A DNA stretch of 64,000 bases from assembly GCA_963807775.1 (NCBI GenBank), contig CAWECY010000010.1, positions 1 to 64,000 of the forward strand, read 5' to 3'. This document shows positions 8,635 to 17,811 of the stretch, piece after piece. Made by a program: the position numbers and the translations under genes. Position 1 is the stretch's first letter. Each line of letters opens with the position of its first letter. A model generated the notes under the pieces. It was not told the origin of the DNA and did not search any database. It worked only from the letters and a program-made list of their open reading frames with translations. The stretch comes from Bog-473 sp963807775 (GTDB lineage: Bacteria > Actinomycetota > Acidimicrobiia > Acidimicrobiales > RAAP-2).

Positions 8635-9410
8635 CCAAGTCGACGAAGGACACCAAGAAGCGGTCGTCGCGCTCGACGGCGAACGAGGGCCCGGTCAAAG
8701 TGCTGCTGGCCGAGGACGAGGAGTCCTTCGTCGAGGCGCTCGTGATCGGGCTGACCAACGAGGGCTTCCGGGTGACGGTGGCGCGCGACGGCTACGAGGC
8801 GCTGCAGCTCTTCGACGAGACCGAGCCGGACATCTTGCTGCTGGACCTGATGCTGCCCAAGCTGTCGGGCTTCGACGTGTGCCGCAACATCCGCAGCCAC
8901 TCGTCGGTGCCCATCATCATGGTTACGGCCAAGGGCACCGAGATCGACACCGTCGTGGCGCTCGAAGTGGGGGCGGACGACTACGTCACCAAGCCCTACC
9001 GCCTGCGCGAGCTGGTGGCCCGCATGCGCGCCGTGCTGCGCCGGGCACCCGGTGGCCCCGAGGCCAACGACCAGGTGGGCTCGCTCGAGTTCGGCAACGA
9101 CGGCACGTGGGAGGCCAACGGGATCAAGGTCGACTTCGACCAGCGGCGCGTGTTCGTCCGCGGCGAGGAGGTGCACCTGCGCCGCAAGGAGTTCGAGCTG
9201 CTGCGCCTCCTGGTCGAGAACTCGGGTCGCGTCCTCACCCGCGACGTCCTCATCGACCGCGTCTGGGGCACCGACTACATCGGCGACACGAAGACGCTCG
9301 ACGTGCATATCAAGCGGCTGCGCTCGCGCATTGAGGCCGACCCCTCGGCACCGGTGCTCATCACCACCGTGCGCGGCGTGGGCTACCGCTTCGCCGCCGA
9401 CAACGACTGA
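8631..9410 (+). CDS. regX3: RegX3/PhoB-type response regulator
   Basis: 259 residues from GTG 8631, overlapping the kinase stop by four bases. Receiver domain 21-140 with acidic pocket EDE (28-30), phospho-acceptor Asp72 in LLLDLMLPK, and the conserved Lys in VTKPY. C-terminal OmpR/PhoB winged helix (about 155-255) with RRKEFELLRLLVENSGRVL and VRGVGYRF. A 20-residue basic N-terminal extension and a short linker insert are slightly unusual. DNA-binding regulator, probably of phosphate-starvation genes. Confidence 0.88.
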   Translation: MTKSTKDTKKRSSRSTANEGPVKVLLAEDEESFVEALVIGLTNEGFRVTVARDGYEALQLFDETEPDILLLDLMLPKLSGFDVCRNIRSHSSVPIIMVTAKGTEIDTVVALEVGADDYVTKPYRLRELVARMRAVLRRAPGGPEANDQVGSLEFGNDGTWEANGIKVDFDQRRVFVRGEEVHLRRKEFELLRLLVENSGRVLTRDVLIDRVWGTDYIGDTKTLDVHIKRLRSRIEADPSAPVLITTVRGVGYRFAADND

Positions 9411-9429
9411 GCTTCAGCGTCTCAGAGAT

Positions 9430-9531
9430 CTAAGCGGCGTGGTGCGGCCAGACACGTACGACCACAGCAATAACGATCAGTCCGAACGCCACCGACCCGA
9501 GAAGCGTGATGAGGCTCTGCGTGGAAGTCAT
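9430..9531 (-). CDS. 33-residue single-pass membrane protein
   Basis: MTSTQSLITLLGSVAFGLIV starts a 33-residue peptide that is one membrane helix followed by RVWPHHAA. The ATG is preceded by a strong GGGAGGA at ideal spacing, which is the main support. It lies convergent to regX3 and about 165 bp downstream of the serS-led genes, with a 16-bp palindrome upstream. Size and layout resemble regulatory small membrane peptides such as KdpF, but I see no sequence match and name no function. Confidence 0.55.
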   Translation of the reverse strand: MTSTQSLITLLGSVAFGLIVIAVVVRVWPHHAA

Positions 9532-9593
9532 CGATTCCTCCCTCAGGCGGAGATTCGTCGGATCGAGATGCTGCAATTTTGAATCGTGAACCC

Positions 9594-9609
9594 GACACGG
9601 ATCCGTGTC
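9594..9609. promoter_or_regulatory. 16-bp perfect palindrome
   Basis: GACACGGATCCGTGTC, centred about 70 bp upstream of the 33-residue membrane protein start on the minus strand. Size and symmetry fit a dimeric repressor operator; no cognate regulator is identified. Confidence 0.4.
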
Positions 9610-9696
9610 AAGAAGCAAGGCAGGACGACCGAGACGATCAACCCGGATCTGCTGGCCTTCATCGAGTCCTGACGGTACAGAACCCTGCCCTCGTGA

Positions 9697-10437
9697 TCAG
9701 ACGGTCAGGCGCTCGAAGTCGTCGGGCACCGTGACCCCGGACAGCCGCCCCGGGTCCACCTGCTCGCCGAGATGCGTGAGCACCAGGTGGGTGCCGGGGT
9801 GCGCCGCCGCCAGCTCGGCCACGGCGTCCTCGTCCATGTGGGCCGGCGTCTCCCCGGGCTCGGTGTGCTTGCCGTTGCACTCGACCACGAGCACCGAGGA
9901 CTCCCGCGCCAGCTCGCTCAGCCCGTCGCACGGCGTGGTGTCGCCCGAGTAGGCCACCACATCCGAGGCGGGCCCGCGGTCGAAGAGGTAGCCGAAGCAG
10001 CGCAGGTAGGGCACGTGCACCACCTCGACGGCCCGGAAGCGCAGCGGCCCCGCCTCCTGCCAGGTCCCGTCCACCTCGACGAAGCGCAGGTCGAGGCGCT
10101 CGTACGCCATAGCGGTGATGGAGGGCACCTTGCCCACCTCGTTCATGGCGCGCAGGTGGTCCTCCACGCCGGGCGGGCCGACCACGTGCACCGTGCGGCC
10201 GCCACCGATCTCGGCCGCCGCCTGCAGCAGGAAGGGCCAGCCGAAGCAGTGGTCGGCGTGAAAGTGCGAGATCACCACCACCTCGATCTCCTCCACGGCG
10301 AACCCGCAGCGGCGCAGGTTGGGCAGCGCCGTGGGCGACGGCTCGACGAGCACCGAGCCGTCCATGACGAAGCTGTTCCAGTAGCGCCCCGGCGGCGCCA
10401 GGAAGTTGCCCGTGCCCAAGAACACGAGCTCGGTCAT
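9697..10437 (-). CDS. Metallo-beta-lactamase-fold hydrolase (RNase Z/arylsulfatase-like)
   Basis: 246 residues from ATG 10437, whose ATGA overlaps the upstream stop. The metal-binding motif HFHADH (His58, His60, Asp62, His63) is intact, with YSGDTTPCD further on for the bridging Asp and a late TH for the last ligand. The layout is that of RNase Z-like or ElaC-type hydrolases, but there is no long exosite arm, so tRNA 3' processing cannot be claimed. Cytoplasmic. Third gene of the serS-led run. Confidence 0.75.
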   Translation of the reverse strand: MTELVFLGTGNFLAPPGRYWNSFVMDGSVLVEPSPTALPNLRRCGFAVEEIEVVVISHFHADHCFGWPFLLQAAAEIGGGRTVHVVGPPGVEDHLRAMNEVGKVPSITAMAYERLDLRFVEVDGTWQEAGPLRFRAVEVVHVPYLRCFGYLFDRGPASDVVAYSGDTTPCDGLSELARESSVLVVECNGKHTEPGETPAHMDEDAVAELAAAHPGTHLVLTHLGEQVDPGRLSGVTVPDDFERLTV

Positions 10438-11168
10438 CGGGTGTCCGCCAGCGACAGCAGCGACGCCACCAGGACCGGGTCGCCGACCACGTCGGAGTCG
10501 GGCACCGGAAGACGCCGGTAGAGCATGAGGACCAGATCCGAGGCGGTGGCCCGTAGCTCGGCCGTGCGCGAGCCGCCGGCGCCACCCACCGGCCAGCTCG
10601 CCCCGGTGTCGGTGGCGGTGAGCGTGACGCTTCCGGGCAGCGACGTCACGTCGGCCCCGATCATGATCTGCACGAAGTCGGGCACCCCGTCCTCGGACAG
10701 CTCGGCCGGCAGCGGCTCCACCTCGTCGGCGGCCAGCTGGGCGTCCCAGCGGTGCACCGCCGCCTCCTGGGCCTGGTGCCGGGCCACGGCCAGCGACGTG
10801 TGCGGCTCGCCCCACCAGGTCCAGCACGGCGCGTCGGGTCCCGCCTCACGCAGCGCGCTCAGCAGTGTGTAGGTGCACCAACCCATCCAGACCTGCAGGT
10901 CGCGGTCGTCGGGCAACGGGGTGAGGTCCCCGCCGGACCGCTCGGCGACGTTCTCGGCCGCGACGTTCTGGCCCCAGTACCACTGCCCGACGCCGATGTG
11001 ATGGGCCAGGTCGCGGACGGACCACTCCGGGCACGACGGCACCTGCGTCCCCAGGTCACTGTCGCGCACCACGTCGGCCAGAAGCCGGCTCTCCGAGGCG
11101 ATGGCGTCGACCATGCGCTCGAAATTGAAGGCGTTGCCCCCGCCGCCGCCCCCGCCCGCCACGCTCAT
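10434..11168 (-). CDS. Maleylpyruvate isomerase / mycothiol-dependent DinB-like protein
   Basis: 244 residues. N-terminal DinB-like four-helix region with VPSCPEWSVRDLAHHIGVGQ (His in the metal site) and later AVHRWDAQ, the pattern of the mycothiol-dependent maleylpyruvate isomerase family; the C-terminal part resembles the family's MDMPI_C domain. Likely metal- and mycothiol-dependent; substrate unknown. A glycine run follows the start. Overlaps serS upstream and the hydrolase downstream by ATGA. Confidence 0.75.
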   Translation of the reverse strand: MSVAGGGGGGGNAFNFERMVDAIASESRLLADVVRDSDLGTQVPSCPEWSVRDLAHHIGVGQWYWGQNVAAENVAERSGGDLTPLPDDRDLQVWMGWCTYTLLSALREAGPDAPCWTWWGEPHTSLAVARHQAQEAAVHRWDAQLAADEVEPLPAELSEDGVPDFVQIMIGADVTSLPGSVTLTATDTGASWPVGGAGGSRTAELRATASDLVLMLYRRLPVPDSDVVGDPVLVASLLSLADTR

Positions 11169-12469
11169 GGGGCCTTTATCAGCAGCTCGCCGCCGAGATA
11201 CGGCGCCAGCGCCTCGGGCAGGCGCACCGTGCCGTCCTCCTGGCGCCCGTTCTCCATCAGCGCCGCCCAGATACGCGGCCAGGCCAGGGCCGAGCCGTTC
11301 ACCGTGTGCACCAGTTGCAGGGGGCCGCCGCCCGCCGGGCGGAAGCGCACGTTGGCCCGGCGGGCCTGGTAGTCGCGGAACCAGCTGACCGAAGACACCT
11401 CGAGCCAGCGGTCCACCCCGGGCGCGTACGCCTCGAGGTCGAAGGTGCGCGCCGATGACCCGCCCAGGTCGCCGCAGCACAGGTCGAGCACCCGGTAGGG
11501 CAGCTCGAGCTCCTGGAGCAACGACTCGGCCCGGCGCAGGATGTCGGCCTGCGCGTCGAGCGCGGTGTCGGGCGTGGCGTAGGCGAAGAGCTCCACCTTG
11601 TCGAACTCGTGCACCCGCAGCAGCCCACGCGTGTCACGCCCGGCCGACCCCGCCTCCCGCCGGTAGCACGCCGTGGCCGCGGTGAAGCGCAGCGGGAGCT
11701 GGGACTCCTCGAGGATCTCGCCGCGGTGCAGCGACGTCAGCGGCACCTCGGCCGTCGGGATCAGCCACAGGTCGTCGCGCTCAATGTGGTAGGCGTCGTC
11801 AGCGAACTTGGGCAGGTGACCGGTCGAGGTGATCGTCTCGGTCAGTACGACCGTCGGCGGCCGGATCTCCTCATAGGCCGGCGAGTGCCGGTCGATGGCG
11901 AACGCCGTGAGCGCCCGCAGCAGCCGCGCCCCGGCGCCGCGGTAGAGCGGGAACATAGAGCCCGACAGCCGTGCCCCGCGCTCCATGTCGAGGATCTGCA
12001 GGGCCTCACCGATCTCCCAGTGCGGCACGCTTTGCTGTGCGAGCCGTTCCGGCTCCGGCCGCCCCAGGTCCTGCCCCGGCCACCACCGGCGGACCTCCAC
12101 GTTGTCCTCCTCGCTCAGCCCGTCCGGCGTGTCCTCGGCCGGGATATTGGGGAGGTAGAGCAACCCGGTGCGCACCTGCTCGCCCAGCTCGTCCGCCTCG
12201 GCCGCCGCCGCCCGCTCCTCCTCGCCCAGGGCACGGCTGCGCGCGCTGAGCTCGTCAGCCCGGTCCTGGTCGCCCGCCTTCTTGGCCGCGCCCACCTGGC
12301 GGGACAGCTCCTTGACCTCGGCCCGCTTCGCCTCGGCCGCGGCCAGCCTGGCCCGGTGTTCGGCGTCGGCGGCGATCACCTCGTCCACCTCGGTCGCCTC
12401 GACCCCGCGTCGTGCCAGCGCGGCCTTCACGGAATCGGGATCGTCGCGCAGCAGGCGGATATCGATCAT
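11165..12469 (-). CDS. serS: Seryl-tRNA synthetase
   Basis: 434 residues, full length. N-terminal antiparallel coiled-coil arm (about 30-100) for tRNA-Ser binding, then a class II catalytic core: motif 2 FTAATACYRREAGSAGRDTR, HEFDKVELF, serine-pocket strand and motif 3 region ENGRQEDGTVRLPEAL. Charges tRNA-Ser (and tRNA-Sec) in the cytoplasm. It heads a minus-strand run with two genes joined by ATGA overlaps. The usual SCSNF segment reads SVSWF, a mild deviation. Divergent from the ABC exporter, 26 bp between starts. Confidence 0.95.
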   Translation of the reverse strand: MIDIRLLRDDPDSVKAALARRGVEATEVDEVIAADAEHRARLAAAEAKRAEVKELSRQVGAAKKAGDQDRADELSARSRALGEEERAAAAEADELGEQVRTGLLYLPNIPAEDTPDGLSEEDNVEVRRWWPGQDLGRPEPERLAQQSVPHWEIGEALQILDMERGARLSGSMFPLYRGAGARLLRALTAFAIDRHSPAYEEIRPPTVVLTETITSTGHLPKFADDAYHIERDDLWLIPTAEVPLTSLHRGEILEESQLPLRFTAATACYRREAGSAGRDTRGLLRVHEFDKVELFAYATPDTALDAQADILRRAESLLQELELPYRVLDLCCGDLGGSSARTFDLEAYAPGVDRWLEVSSVSWFRDYQARRANVRFRPAGGGPLQLVHTVNGSALAWPRIWAALMENGRQEDGTVRLPEALAPYLGGELLIKAP

Positions 12470-12495
12470 TCCGCCTCAAAGTAGCCTGCGACGCC

Positions 12496-13503
12496 ATGCC
12501 CGCCGTCGAGGTGACCGGCCTCACCGTGCGCTATGGCGCCGTGGGCACGCCCGCCGCGGTCGACGGGCTCGACCTGGCCGCGGAGTCGGGCGAGGTCCTG
12601 GTCGTGCTCGGCCCGAACGGCGCCGGCAAGACCTCCACCATGGAGACGCTCGAGGGCTACCGCCGCCCGGCGGCCGGCCGGGTGCGCGTGCTCGGGCTCG
12701 ACCCGCAGGCCGACCACGCCGCGCTCACCGCCCGCGTCGGCGTCATGCTCCAGCGCGGCGGCGTCTACCCCATGCTCGGCCCGCGGCGCGTGCTGGACCT
12801 CTTCGGCCGCTACTACCCCGACCCGGTGCCAACCGACGAGCTGTTGGCCCTGGCCGGTCTGCGCGCCGTGGCGGCGACGCCGTGGCGCCACCTGTCGGGC
12901 GGCGAGCAGCAACGCGTCTCGCTCGCCCTGGCCCTCATCGGACGGCCCGAGGTGGCCTGCCTGGACGAGCCGACGGCCGGAGTCGACCCCGAAGGCCGGC
13001 TGGCCATCCGCGCCGTGGTGGCCGGGCTGAAGGAGAGGGGCGTCTGCGTCTTGGTCACCACGCACGAGCTCGGCGAGGCCGAACGGCTGGCCGACCGCAT
13101 CGTGATCCTCGCCGCGGGCCGGGTGGCACTGGAGGGGACGCCCCAGGAGCTCACGGCGGCGGCCGGCGGCGGGCCGGCCGCCATCACGTTCGGCGCGCCG
13201 CCGGGCCTGGACACGGCGTCGCTGGCCGGCGCGTTCGGAGCGGGGGCCGCGGTCAGTGTGCGCGAGACCGCCCCCGGTCGGTACCGGGTCGAGGGTGAGG
13301 CGGCGGGCGGCCCGCCCGCCACGGCCACCATCGCCACCTGGTTGGCCGAGCGCGACGCATCGCTGACCGACCTCACGGCGGGGCGGACCCTCGAGGACGT
13401 CTACTTCGACGTCGTCGGGGCGGCGGCGCACCAGCGCGACGACGAGCCCGACCTGGCGCCGGTGCGTCGCCGGCGGGGGCGGGGGCGGGGGCGGTCCCGA
13501 TGA
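12496..13503 (+). CDS. ABC-2 type exporter ATPase
   Basis: 335 residues from ATG 12496, the first start after the divergent serS start. Walker A GPNGAGKT (39-46), Q-loop LQRGG, signature LSGGEQQR (133-140), Walker B VACLDEP (153-159), H-loop TTHE. The C-terminal extension (230-320) is the regulatory tail of the drug/polyketide exporter (DrrA/CcmA-like) group; it ends in an Arg-Gly-rich tail. Energises export of an unknown compound with the permease whose ATG overlaps its stop. Confidence 0.88.
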   Translation: MPAVEVTGLTVRYGAVGTPAAVDGLDLAAESGEVLVVLGPNGAGKTSTMETLEGYRRPAAGRVRVLGLDPQADHAALTARVGVMLQRGGVYPMLGPRRVLDLFGRYYPDPVPTDELLALAGLRAVAATPWRHLSGGEQQRVSLALALIGRPEVACLDEPTAGVDPEGRLAIRAVVAGLKERGVCVLVTTHELGEAERLADRIVILAAGRVALEGTPQELTAAAGGGPAAITFGAPPGLDTASLAGAFGAGAAVSVRETAPGRYRVEGEAAGGPPATATIATWLAERDASLTDLTAGRTLEDVYFDVVGAAAHQRDDEPDLAPVRRRRGRGRGRSR

Positions 13504-14240
13504 GCGCCCGGCCGCTGAGCGCCCAGACCGGGGCCGAGGTCTACATGACCCTGCGTCGCGGCGAGACGCTGCTGCTCACGCTGGGCATCCCCGTCGTCTT
13601 CCTCCTCTTCTTCTCCGAGGTGTCGGTGATCTCGACGCCGACGGCCAAACCGGTCGACTTCTTCGTGCCGGGCATCGTGGCCCTGGCCGTCATGTCGACC
13701 GCCATGGTGTCCCTGGGGATCGCCACCGGCTTCGAGCGGGGCTACCTGGTGCTCAAGCGCCTCGGCGCCACCCCGCTCGGGCGCCCGCGGCTGCTCGGGG
13801 CCAAGATCATCACCATCGTCGCCGTCGAGCTGATCCAGCTGGCGGTCCTGCTCCCCGTCGGGCTCGGTCTGGGCTGGAACCCCGGCGGCGACGCCTCGAT
13901 CGCCGTCCCGGGCGCGGTGGGCGCCATCCTCCTCGGTTCGGCCGCCTTCGCCGGCATCGGCCTGCTCATGGCCGGCGTCCTCAAGGCCGAGGTCAACCTG
14001 GCGGCGGCGAACGGGCTCTACCTGGTCCTCCTGCTGCTGGGCGGCATGATCGTCCCCATCGGCAAGCTACCGAGCGGGCTGGCCTCCTTCGCCAAGCTGC
14101 TCCCCGCCGAGGCCCTGTCGGCGGCGCTGCACGCCACGCTGGGTGCCGGCGCGTCCGTGCCCACCGAGTCGTGGGTGGTCCTCGCCGTCTGGGCGGTGGG
14201 GGCGCCGGTCGCCGCCGCGCTCACGTTCCGCTGGGAATAG
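13500..14240 (+). CDS. ABC-2 type exporter permease
   Basis: 246 residues with about six hydrophobic helices and a conserved mid-protein segment (GFERGYLVLKRLGATPLGR) typical of DrrB/YadH-type ABC-2 permeases. Starts with ATG overlapping the ATPase stop (ATGA). Works as a membrane dimer with the upstream ATPase. Confidence 0.85.
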   Translation: MSARPLSAQTGAEVYMTLRRGETLLLTLGIPVVFLLFFSEVSVISTPTAKPVDFFVPGIVALAVMSTAMVSLGIATGFERGYLVLKRLGATPLGRPRLLGAKIITIVAVELIQLAVLLPVGLGLGWNPGGDASIAVPGAVGAILLGSAAFAGIGLLMAGVLKAEVNLAAANGLYLVLLLLGGMIVPIGKLPSGLASFAKLLPAEALSAALHATLGAGASVPTESWVVLAVWAVGAPVAAALTFRWE

Positions 14241-14289
14241 CCCACCCCCCTGCGGGAACTCCCGGCGGCCAGAGGGCAATAGTTCCCCG

Positions 14290-14916
14290 ATGAGCGGCAT
14301 CGGCGTCGACCAGCTCTCGGACGCTGAGCTGATCAGCCTCTCCCTGGCCGAGCCGCAGTCCTTCACGGCGATCTTCGATCGGCACGCCCTTTCCGTGCGG
14401 CGCTACGTGGCCGCCCGGGTACCGCCATCCGACGTGGAGGACCTGGTGTCCGAGACGTTCATCACTGCGTTCAGGAGCCGTGGTCGCTACGACCAGTCCT
14501 ACGCCGACGCGTGGCCGTGGCTGCTGGGCATCGCCACCAACATCCTCCGGCACCACCGCCGGGCCGAAGGCCGCCGGCGCACCCGGCTACGCGCCCTGGA
14601 GCGCGAACCGTGGACCGACCCGACCGACCCCGCCGACCAGGTGATGACCGACCTGGCCTTCGGGTCACAGACCGAGCGGATGAGCCGGGCGCTGGCGCGA
14701 CTGGACCAGCGCTACCGCAACGTGCTGCTCCTGGTGGCCCGGCCCGGCCTCACCTACGAAGAGGCGGCGCGGGCCCTCGACATCCCCATCGGCACGGTCA
14801 GGTCGCGCCTGTTGCGCGGACGGGCCCAGCTGAGGGAACTCCTCGGGCTGTCCGGCCAATACGGACAAGGCGCGGGCGCACCGACGCCATCGGCCACGGA
14901 AGGACTCCTCGAATGA
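14290..14916 (+). CDS. ECF-type RNA polymerase sigma factor
   Basis: 208 residues. Region 2 (LSVRRYVAARVPPSDVEDLVSETF followed by AWPWLLGIATNILRHHRR) and region 4 (LDQRYRNVLLLVARPGLTYEEAARALDIPIGTVRSRLLRGR) are complete. Extracytoplasmic-function family. Its stop overlaps the start of a single-pass membrane protein, the arrangement of a sigma factor with its membrane-anchored partner. Confidence 0.88.
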   Translation: MSGIGVDQLSDAELISLSLAEPQSFTAIFDRHALSVRRYVAARVPPSDVEDLVSETFITAFRSRGRYDQSYADAWPWLLGIATNILRHHRRAEGRRRTRLRALEREPWTDPTDPADQVMTDLAFGSQTERMSRALARLDQRYRNVLLLVARPGLTYEEAARALDIPIGTVRSRLLRGRAQLRELLGLSGQYGQGAGAPTPSATEGLLE

Positions 14917-16284
14917 TGGACGAGCTCGACCTCCTCACGCAGTACATGGACGAGCTGGCCGGCCAGGCGGACGACCTCGACGGAGCGCGAGAGCGGCTGG
15001 TGCAGACCATTGCGGTCAGCGCCCCGTCGAAACCGGCTCGGACCGGCCACCGGGCACGGCGGGCCGCACTGTCACTGAGCGGGCTCGTGGCCGTCGCCGC
15101 CGTGGCCATCGTGGTCGCGCTGCTGGCGGCTTCGACGCCCCTCACGCCCGCTCGTTCAAAAGGAGCGGGCCTGGCACCGATCTCGGGCACCCTGCCGGCC
15201 GGCACCCAGCTGCGCCTGCTGGCCGACCGGGTGGCCGAGGAAAACGTACCCTCCCTCGGGGTCGACCAGCTGCTGTTCACCGAGTCCCGCCTGTCTGTGT
15301 CCGCCGAGGTGAACGACAACGCGGCGCAGGCGACGGTGGTGCTCGACGTGAAGAAGTGGTCGAACGCCACCGGCCAGTCGTGCACGTCGGTCACGGCGCA
15401 GCCGGCCCAGTTCGCCACCCCGGCCGAGCAGGCGGCCTGGAGCGGCCTCGGGCTGCTCGACGCCCCGCAGGCCCAGCCGGTGACCGGCTGCCTGGGCGGC
15501 GACACCGGGACGACGCAGCCCGACACGATTACCGGCGACGGCCAACTCATGGACGTGTCGGGGCTCCCGACCGACCCCAGCCAGCTGGCCCAGGAGCTCG
15601 AGTCCGGGACGACCGGCATCCCGGCCATCGACCAGCTGACCTTCGACCAGGCCGATGCGGGCATCGCGTTCCAGCGGGCGGCCGTCCTGCTCCTGGGCCC
15701 GACCGTCGGGTCCACGCCGGCCTTCGAATCGGCGCTGTTCCAGGCGTTGGCCCTGCTCCCCGGCGTGACCAGCCTCGGTACGACCACGACCCACGACGGC
15801 CAGACCGGCATCGGGTTCGCCGCCGCCTCCCAGGCGGGACAGAGCGCCATGGTGGTGGACCCGACGACCGGACGACTGCTCGAGCTGCGCAACCTCGACG
15901 ACACGTCCGCCCTGACATCGCTCGCCGAGCTCTACGTCACCGGTCCGCTCAAGGTGTCGAGCTACTCGACCCAGCTGCAGTGGCTCGACCCGGTCGGTGT
16001 ACCCACGGTCGTGCAGAGCTCCGATCTGCCCGCCGACGTTCCCCTGTGCATCTTCGGTACGGCCAAGCCGGGTGTCGAGCGCGCAGGTGCTGACAGTGTC
16101 GGGCCAGCTCGAGAAGCAATTCGGCGAACCGAGTGGAGGCTCCGAGTACTCGGCCGCCGGCGCGCTGACGCCGAGCGCCCCGGCCACCGCCGAGTGGACC
16201 TTCTCGGGCCCGGGGCCGCAGTTCTCGGAGTATCTCGCCGCGGCCCGGGCCTCGGGCCTGTTCGCCTCGGTCGTGGTGATCTGA
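14913..16284 (+). pseudogene. CU044_5270-like membrane protein, probable sigma partner; one frame break
   Basis: Starts MMDELDLLTQYMDELAGQ, ATG overlapping the sigma stop. Cytoplasmic N-terminus of about 45 residues, one membrane helix (about 50-72), then a large extracytoplasmic domain of about 370 residues resembling CU044_5270-type proteins that accompany actinobacterial ECF sigma factors. The frame shifts by one base near 16075: before it LCIFGTAKPGVE, after it (next frame) SAQVLTVSGQLEKQFGEPSG, ending at TGA 16284. Acts presumably as anti-sigma or signal sensor. The single shift may be a sequencing error. Confidence 0.65.
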
Positions 16285-16301
16285 TCGGCGCGCGTTGGCC
16301 G

Positions 16302-17294
16302 CTATCGTGCAGCGTCGCCCATGCGGTACTGGTGGGTGAGCTCGTCCAGCCGGGATTTCAGATCGTCCTCGACAACGAACTCGGCCGCCTCAAGGCTTGA
16401 TGCGAGCTGGTCTGGGTGGCTCGCCCCGATGATGGGGGCGGTGATCGCCTTATTCGCCAATACCCAGGCGACGGAAAGCGTGACCAGGCTGGTGCCAACC
16501 TCTGCCGCAAGCGCGAGGAGCTGACCAACGGTGTCGAACTCCTGGTCGTGCCAGTAGCGGGCTTGATACATCTGGCCCGCGTTGCCGAGGGTGAACCGAC
16601 TGCCTTCCACCGGTGCATCACCGCGTCGGTGCTTCCCCGACAGAAGGCCGCCAGCGATGGGATTGTACGAGATGACCCCGACGCCATCTTCGCCACAGAA
16701 TGGGAGCATCTCACGCTCTATCTGGCGAAACAACAGGTTGTAGCGAGGTTGAACCGAGTCGAATCTCGTCAGCCCGAGCGTCTCGCTGCGACCGACGGCG
16801 CGGACGAGTTGGTACGTGAGGAAATTCGAACATCCGATGTAACGGACCTTTCCTCGGTGGACGAGGTCGTCGAGTGCACCGAGCGTCTCGTCGATCGGCG
16901 TCGCCGGATCGAATCCGTGGAGTTGATAGAGGTCGACATAGTCGGTTTGCAAGCGGCGCAAGGAGGCGTCGACCGCGTCGAGGATGTGCCTTCTGGAGTT
17001 TCCGCCGTCGAGCGGCGATGGTCCGGTCCGTCCAAAGCACTTCGTGGCCAGGACGAAGCGGTCCCTCCTGCCCTGCAGCCAGCGACCGAGGATCTCCTCG
17101 GTGCGACCCTGGGTGGTGAGATCGCCACCGAGCGGATAGACGTCCGAGGTATCGATGAAGTCGATGCCGCCCTCCGTGGCTCGATCAAGAATCGACACTG
17201 AGGTTGGCTCGTCACACTGCAATCCAAAGGTCATCGTGCCAAGACAAAGTTTCGACACCTGAAGGCCGGTCCGTCCGAGTCGTACGTGATCCAT
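16302..17294 (-). CDS. Aldo/keto reductase
   Basis: 330 residues from ATG 17294 (MDHVRLGRTGLQVSKLCLG). TIM-barrel AKR family: catalytic Asp/Tyr in DTSDVYPLGG, Lys in LATKCFG, His in YQLHGFD, and NADPH-binding GASHPDQLASSLEAAEF near the C-terminus. Reduces an aldehyde or ketone with NADPH; substrate unknown. Closest in pattern to YghZ/Kvbeta-type AKRs. Convergent with the sigma-partner gene, 17 bp apart. Confidence 0.88.
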   Translation of the reverse strand: MDHVRLGRTGLQVSKLCLGTMTFGLQCDEPTSVSILDRATEGGIDFIDTSDVYPLGGDLTTQGRTEEILGRWLQGRRDRFVLATKCFGRTGPSPLDGGNSRRHILDAVDASLRRLQTDYVDLYQLHGFDPATPIDETLGALDDLVHRGKVRYIGCSNFLTYQLVRAVGRSETLGLTRFDSVQPRYNLLFRQIEREMLPFCGEDGVGVISYNPIAGGLLSGKHRRGDAPVEGSRFTLGNAGQMYQARYWHDQEFDTVGQLLALAAEVGTSLVTLSVAWVLANKAITAPIIGASHPDQLASSLEAAEFVVEDDLKSRLDELTHQYRMGDAAR

Positions 17295-17373
17295 GCCTAG
17301 AAAGGTAGTGGTCAACCCGCCCAGTGGTCCCCTGTTCCGGCAGTCGCCATCCCGGTGGTTCTTCGGCGTTACA

Positions 17374-17811
17374 TCACGAAAGGCCAGCAAGCTTGTAAAG
17401 GACGAGGGAGCCGGCGACGGCCACATTGAGCGAATTACCCACCCCCATCATCGGGATCTCGACGACTTGATCGAGGTATGGCCAGACTTCCCGAGGCAGC
17501 CCATCGTGCTCATGACCAAGAAGGATGACGCTTCGGCTCCTGGCCTGCCGGACCTGGGCCAACGAGATCGAGTCCTCGTCCAGCTCGACACCGATGATTT
17601 GAGCCCCGTGACGCTATTGGCGCTCGATCCAACCCAGCTTGGAGTCCACCCAATGCAGACAGGGTCGAGATGGGAGGGTGTCGCCCATCTTGAGGGCACG
17701 GCGGTAATGGTCCGTCTCGGGCACGGCCATACACGCTCCAACGGCATCACAACTTCGCAGCAAGGTACCGAGGTTCGCCTCAAAGGAAACCCAGAGCGGT
17801 GCAACGATCAA
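17374..17811 (-). pseudogene. TrmH/SpoU-family RNA methyltransferase with in-frame amber
   Basis: N part (from TTG 17811): IVAPLWVSFEANLGTLLRSCDAVGA. C part: SVILLGHEHDGLPREV, then VEIPMMGVGNSLNVAVAGSLVLYKL, the SPOUT-knot motifs 2 and 3 that bind S-adenosylmethionine. Together they form a complete small SpoU-type tRNA/rRNA 2'-O-methyltransferase. A TAG at 17614-17616 lies exactly in frame between IERQ and RHGAQIIGVELDEDS; there is no frameshift. This is a nonsense mutation, a sequencing error or readthrough. Confidence 0.7.

Noticed and set aside
10438..10827. N-terminal extension of the metallo-beta-lactamase frame
   Set aside because: Gly/Arg/Pro-rich reading antiparallel in content to the maleylpyruvate-isomerase gene; the ATGA-coupled start at 10437 gives a normal hydrolase.
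16085..16400. C-terminal run-on of the sigma-partner frame
   Set aside because: After about 16075 the original frame becomes Arg-rich noise, while the neighbouring frame continues the protein to TGA 16284.
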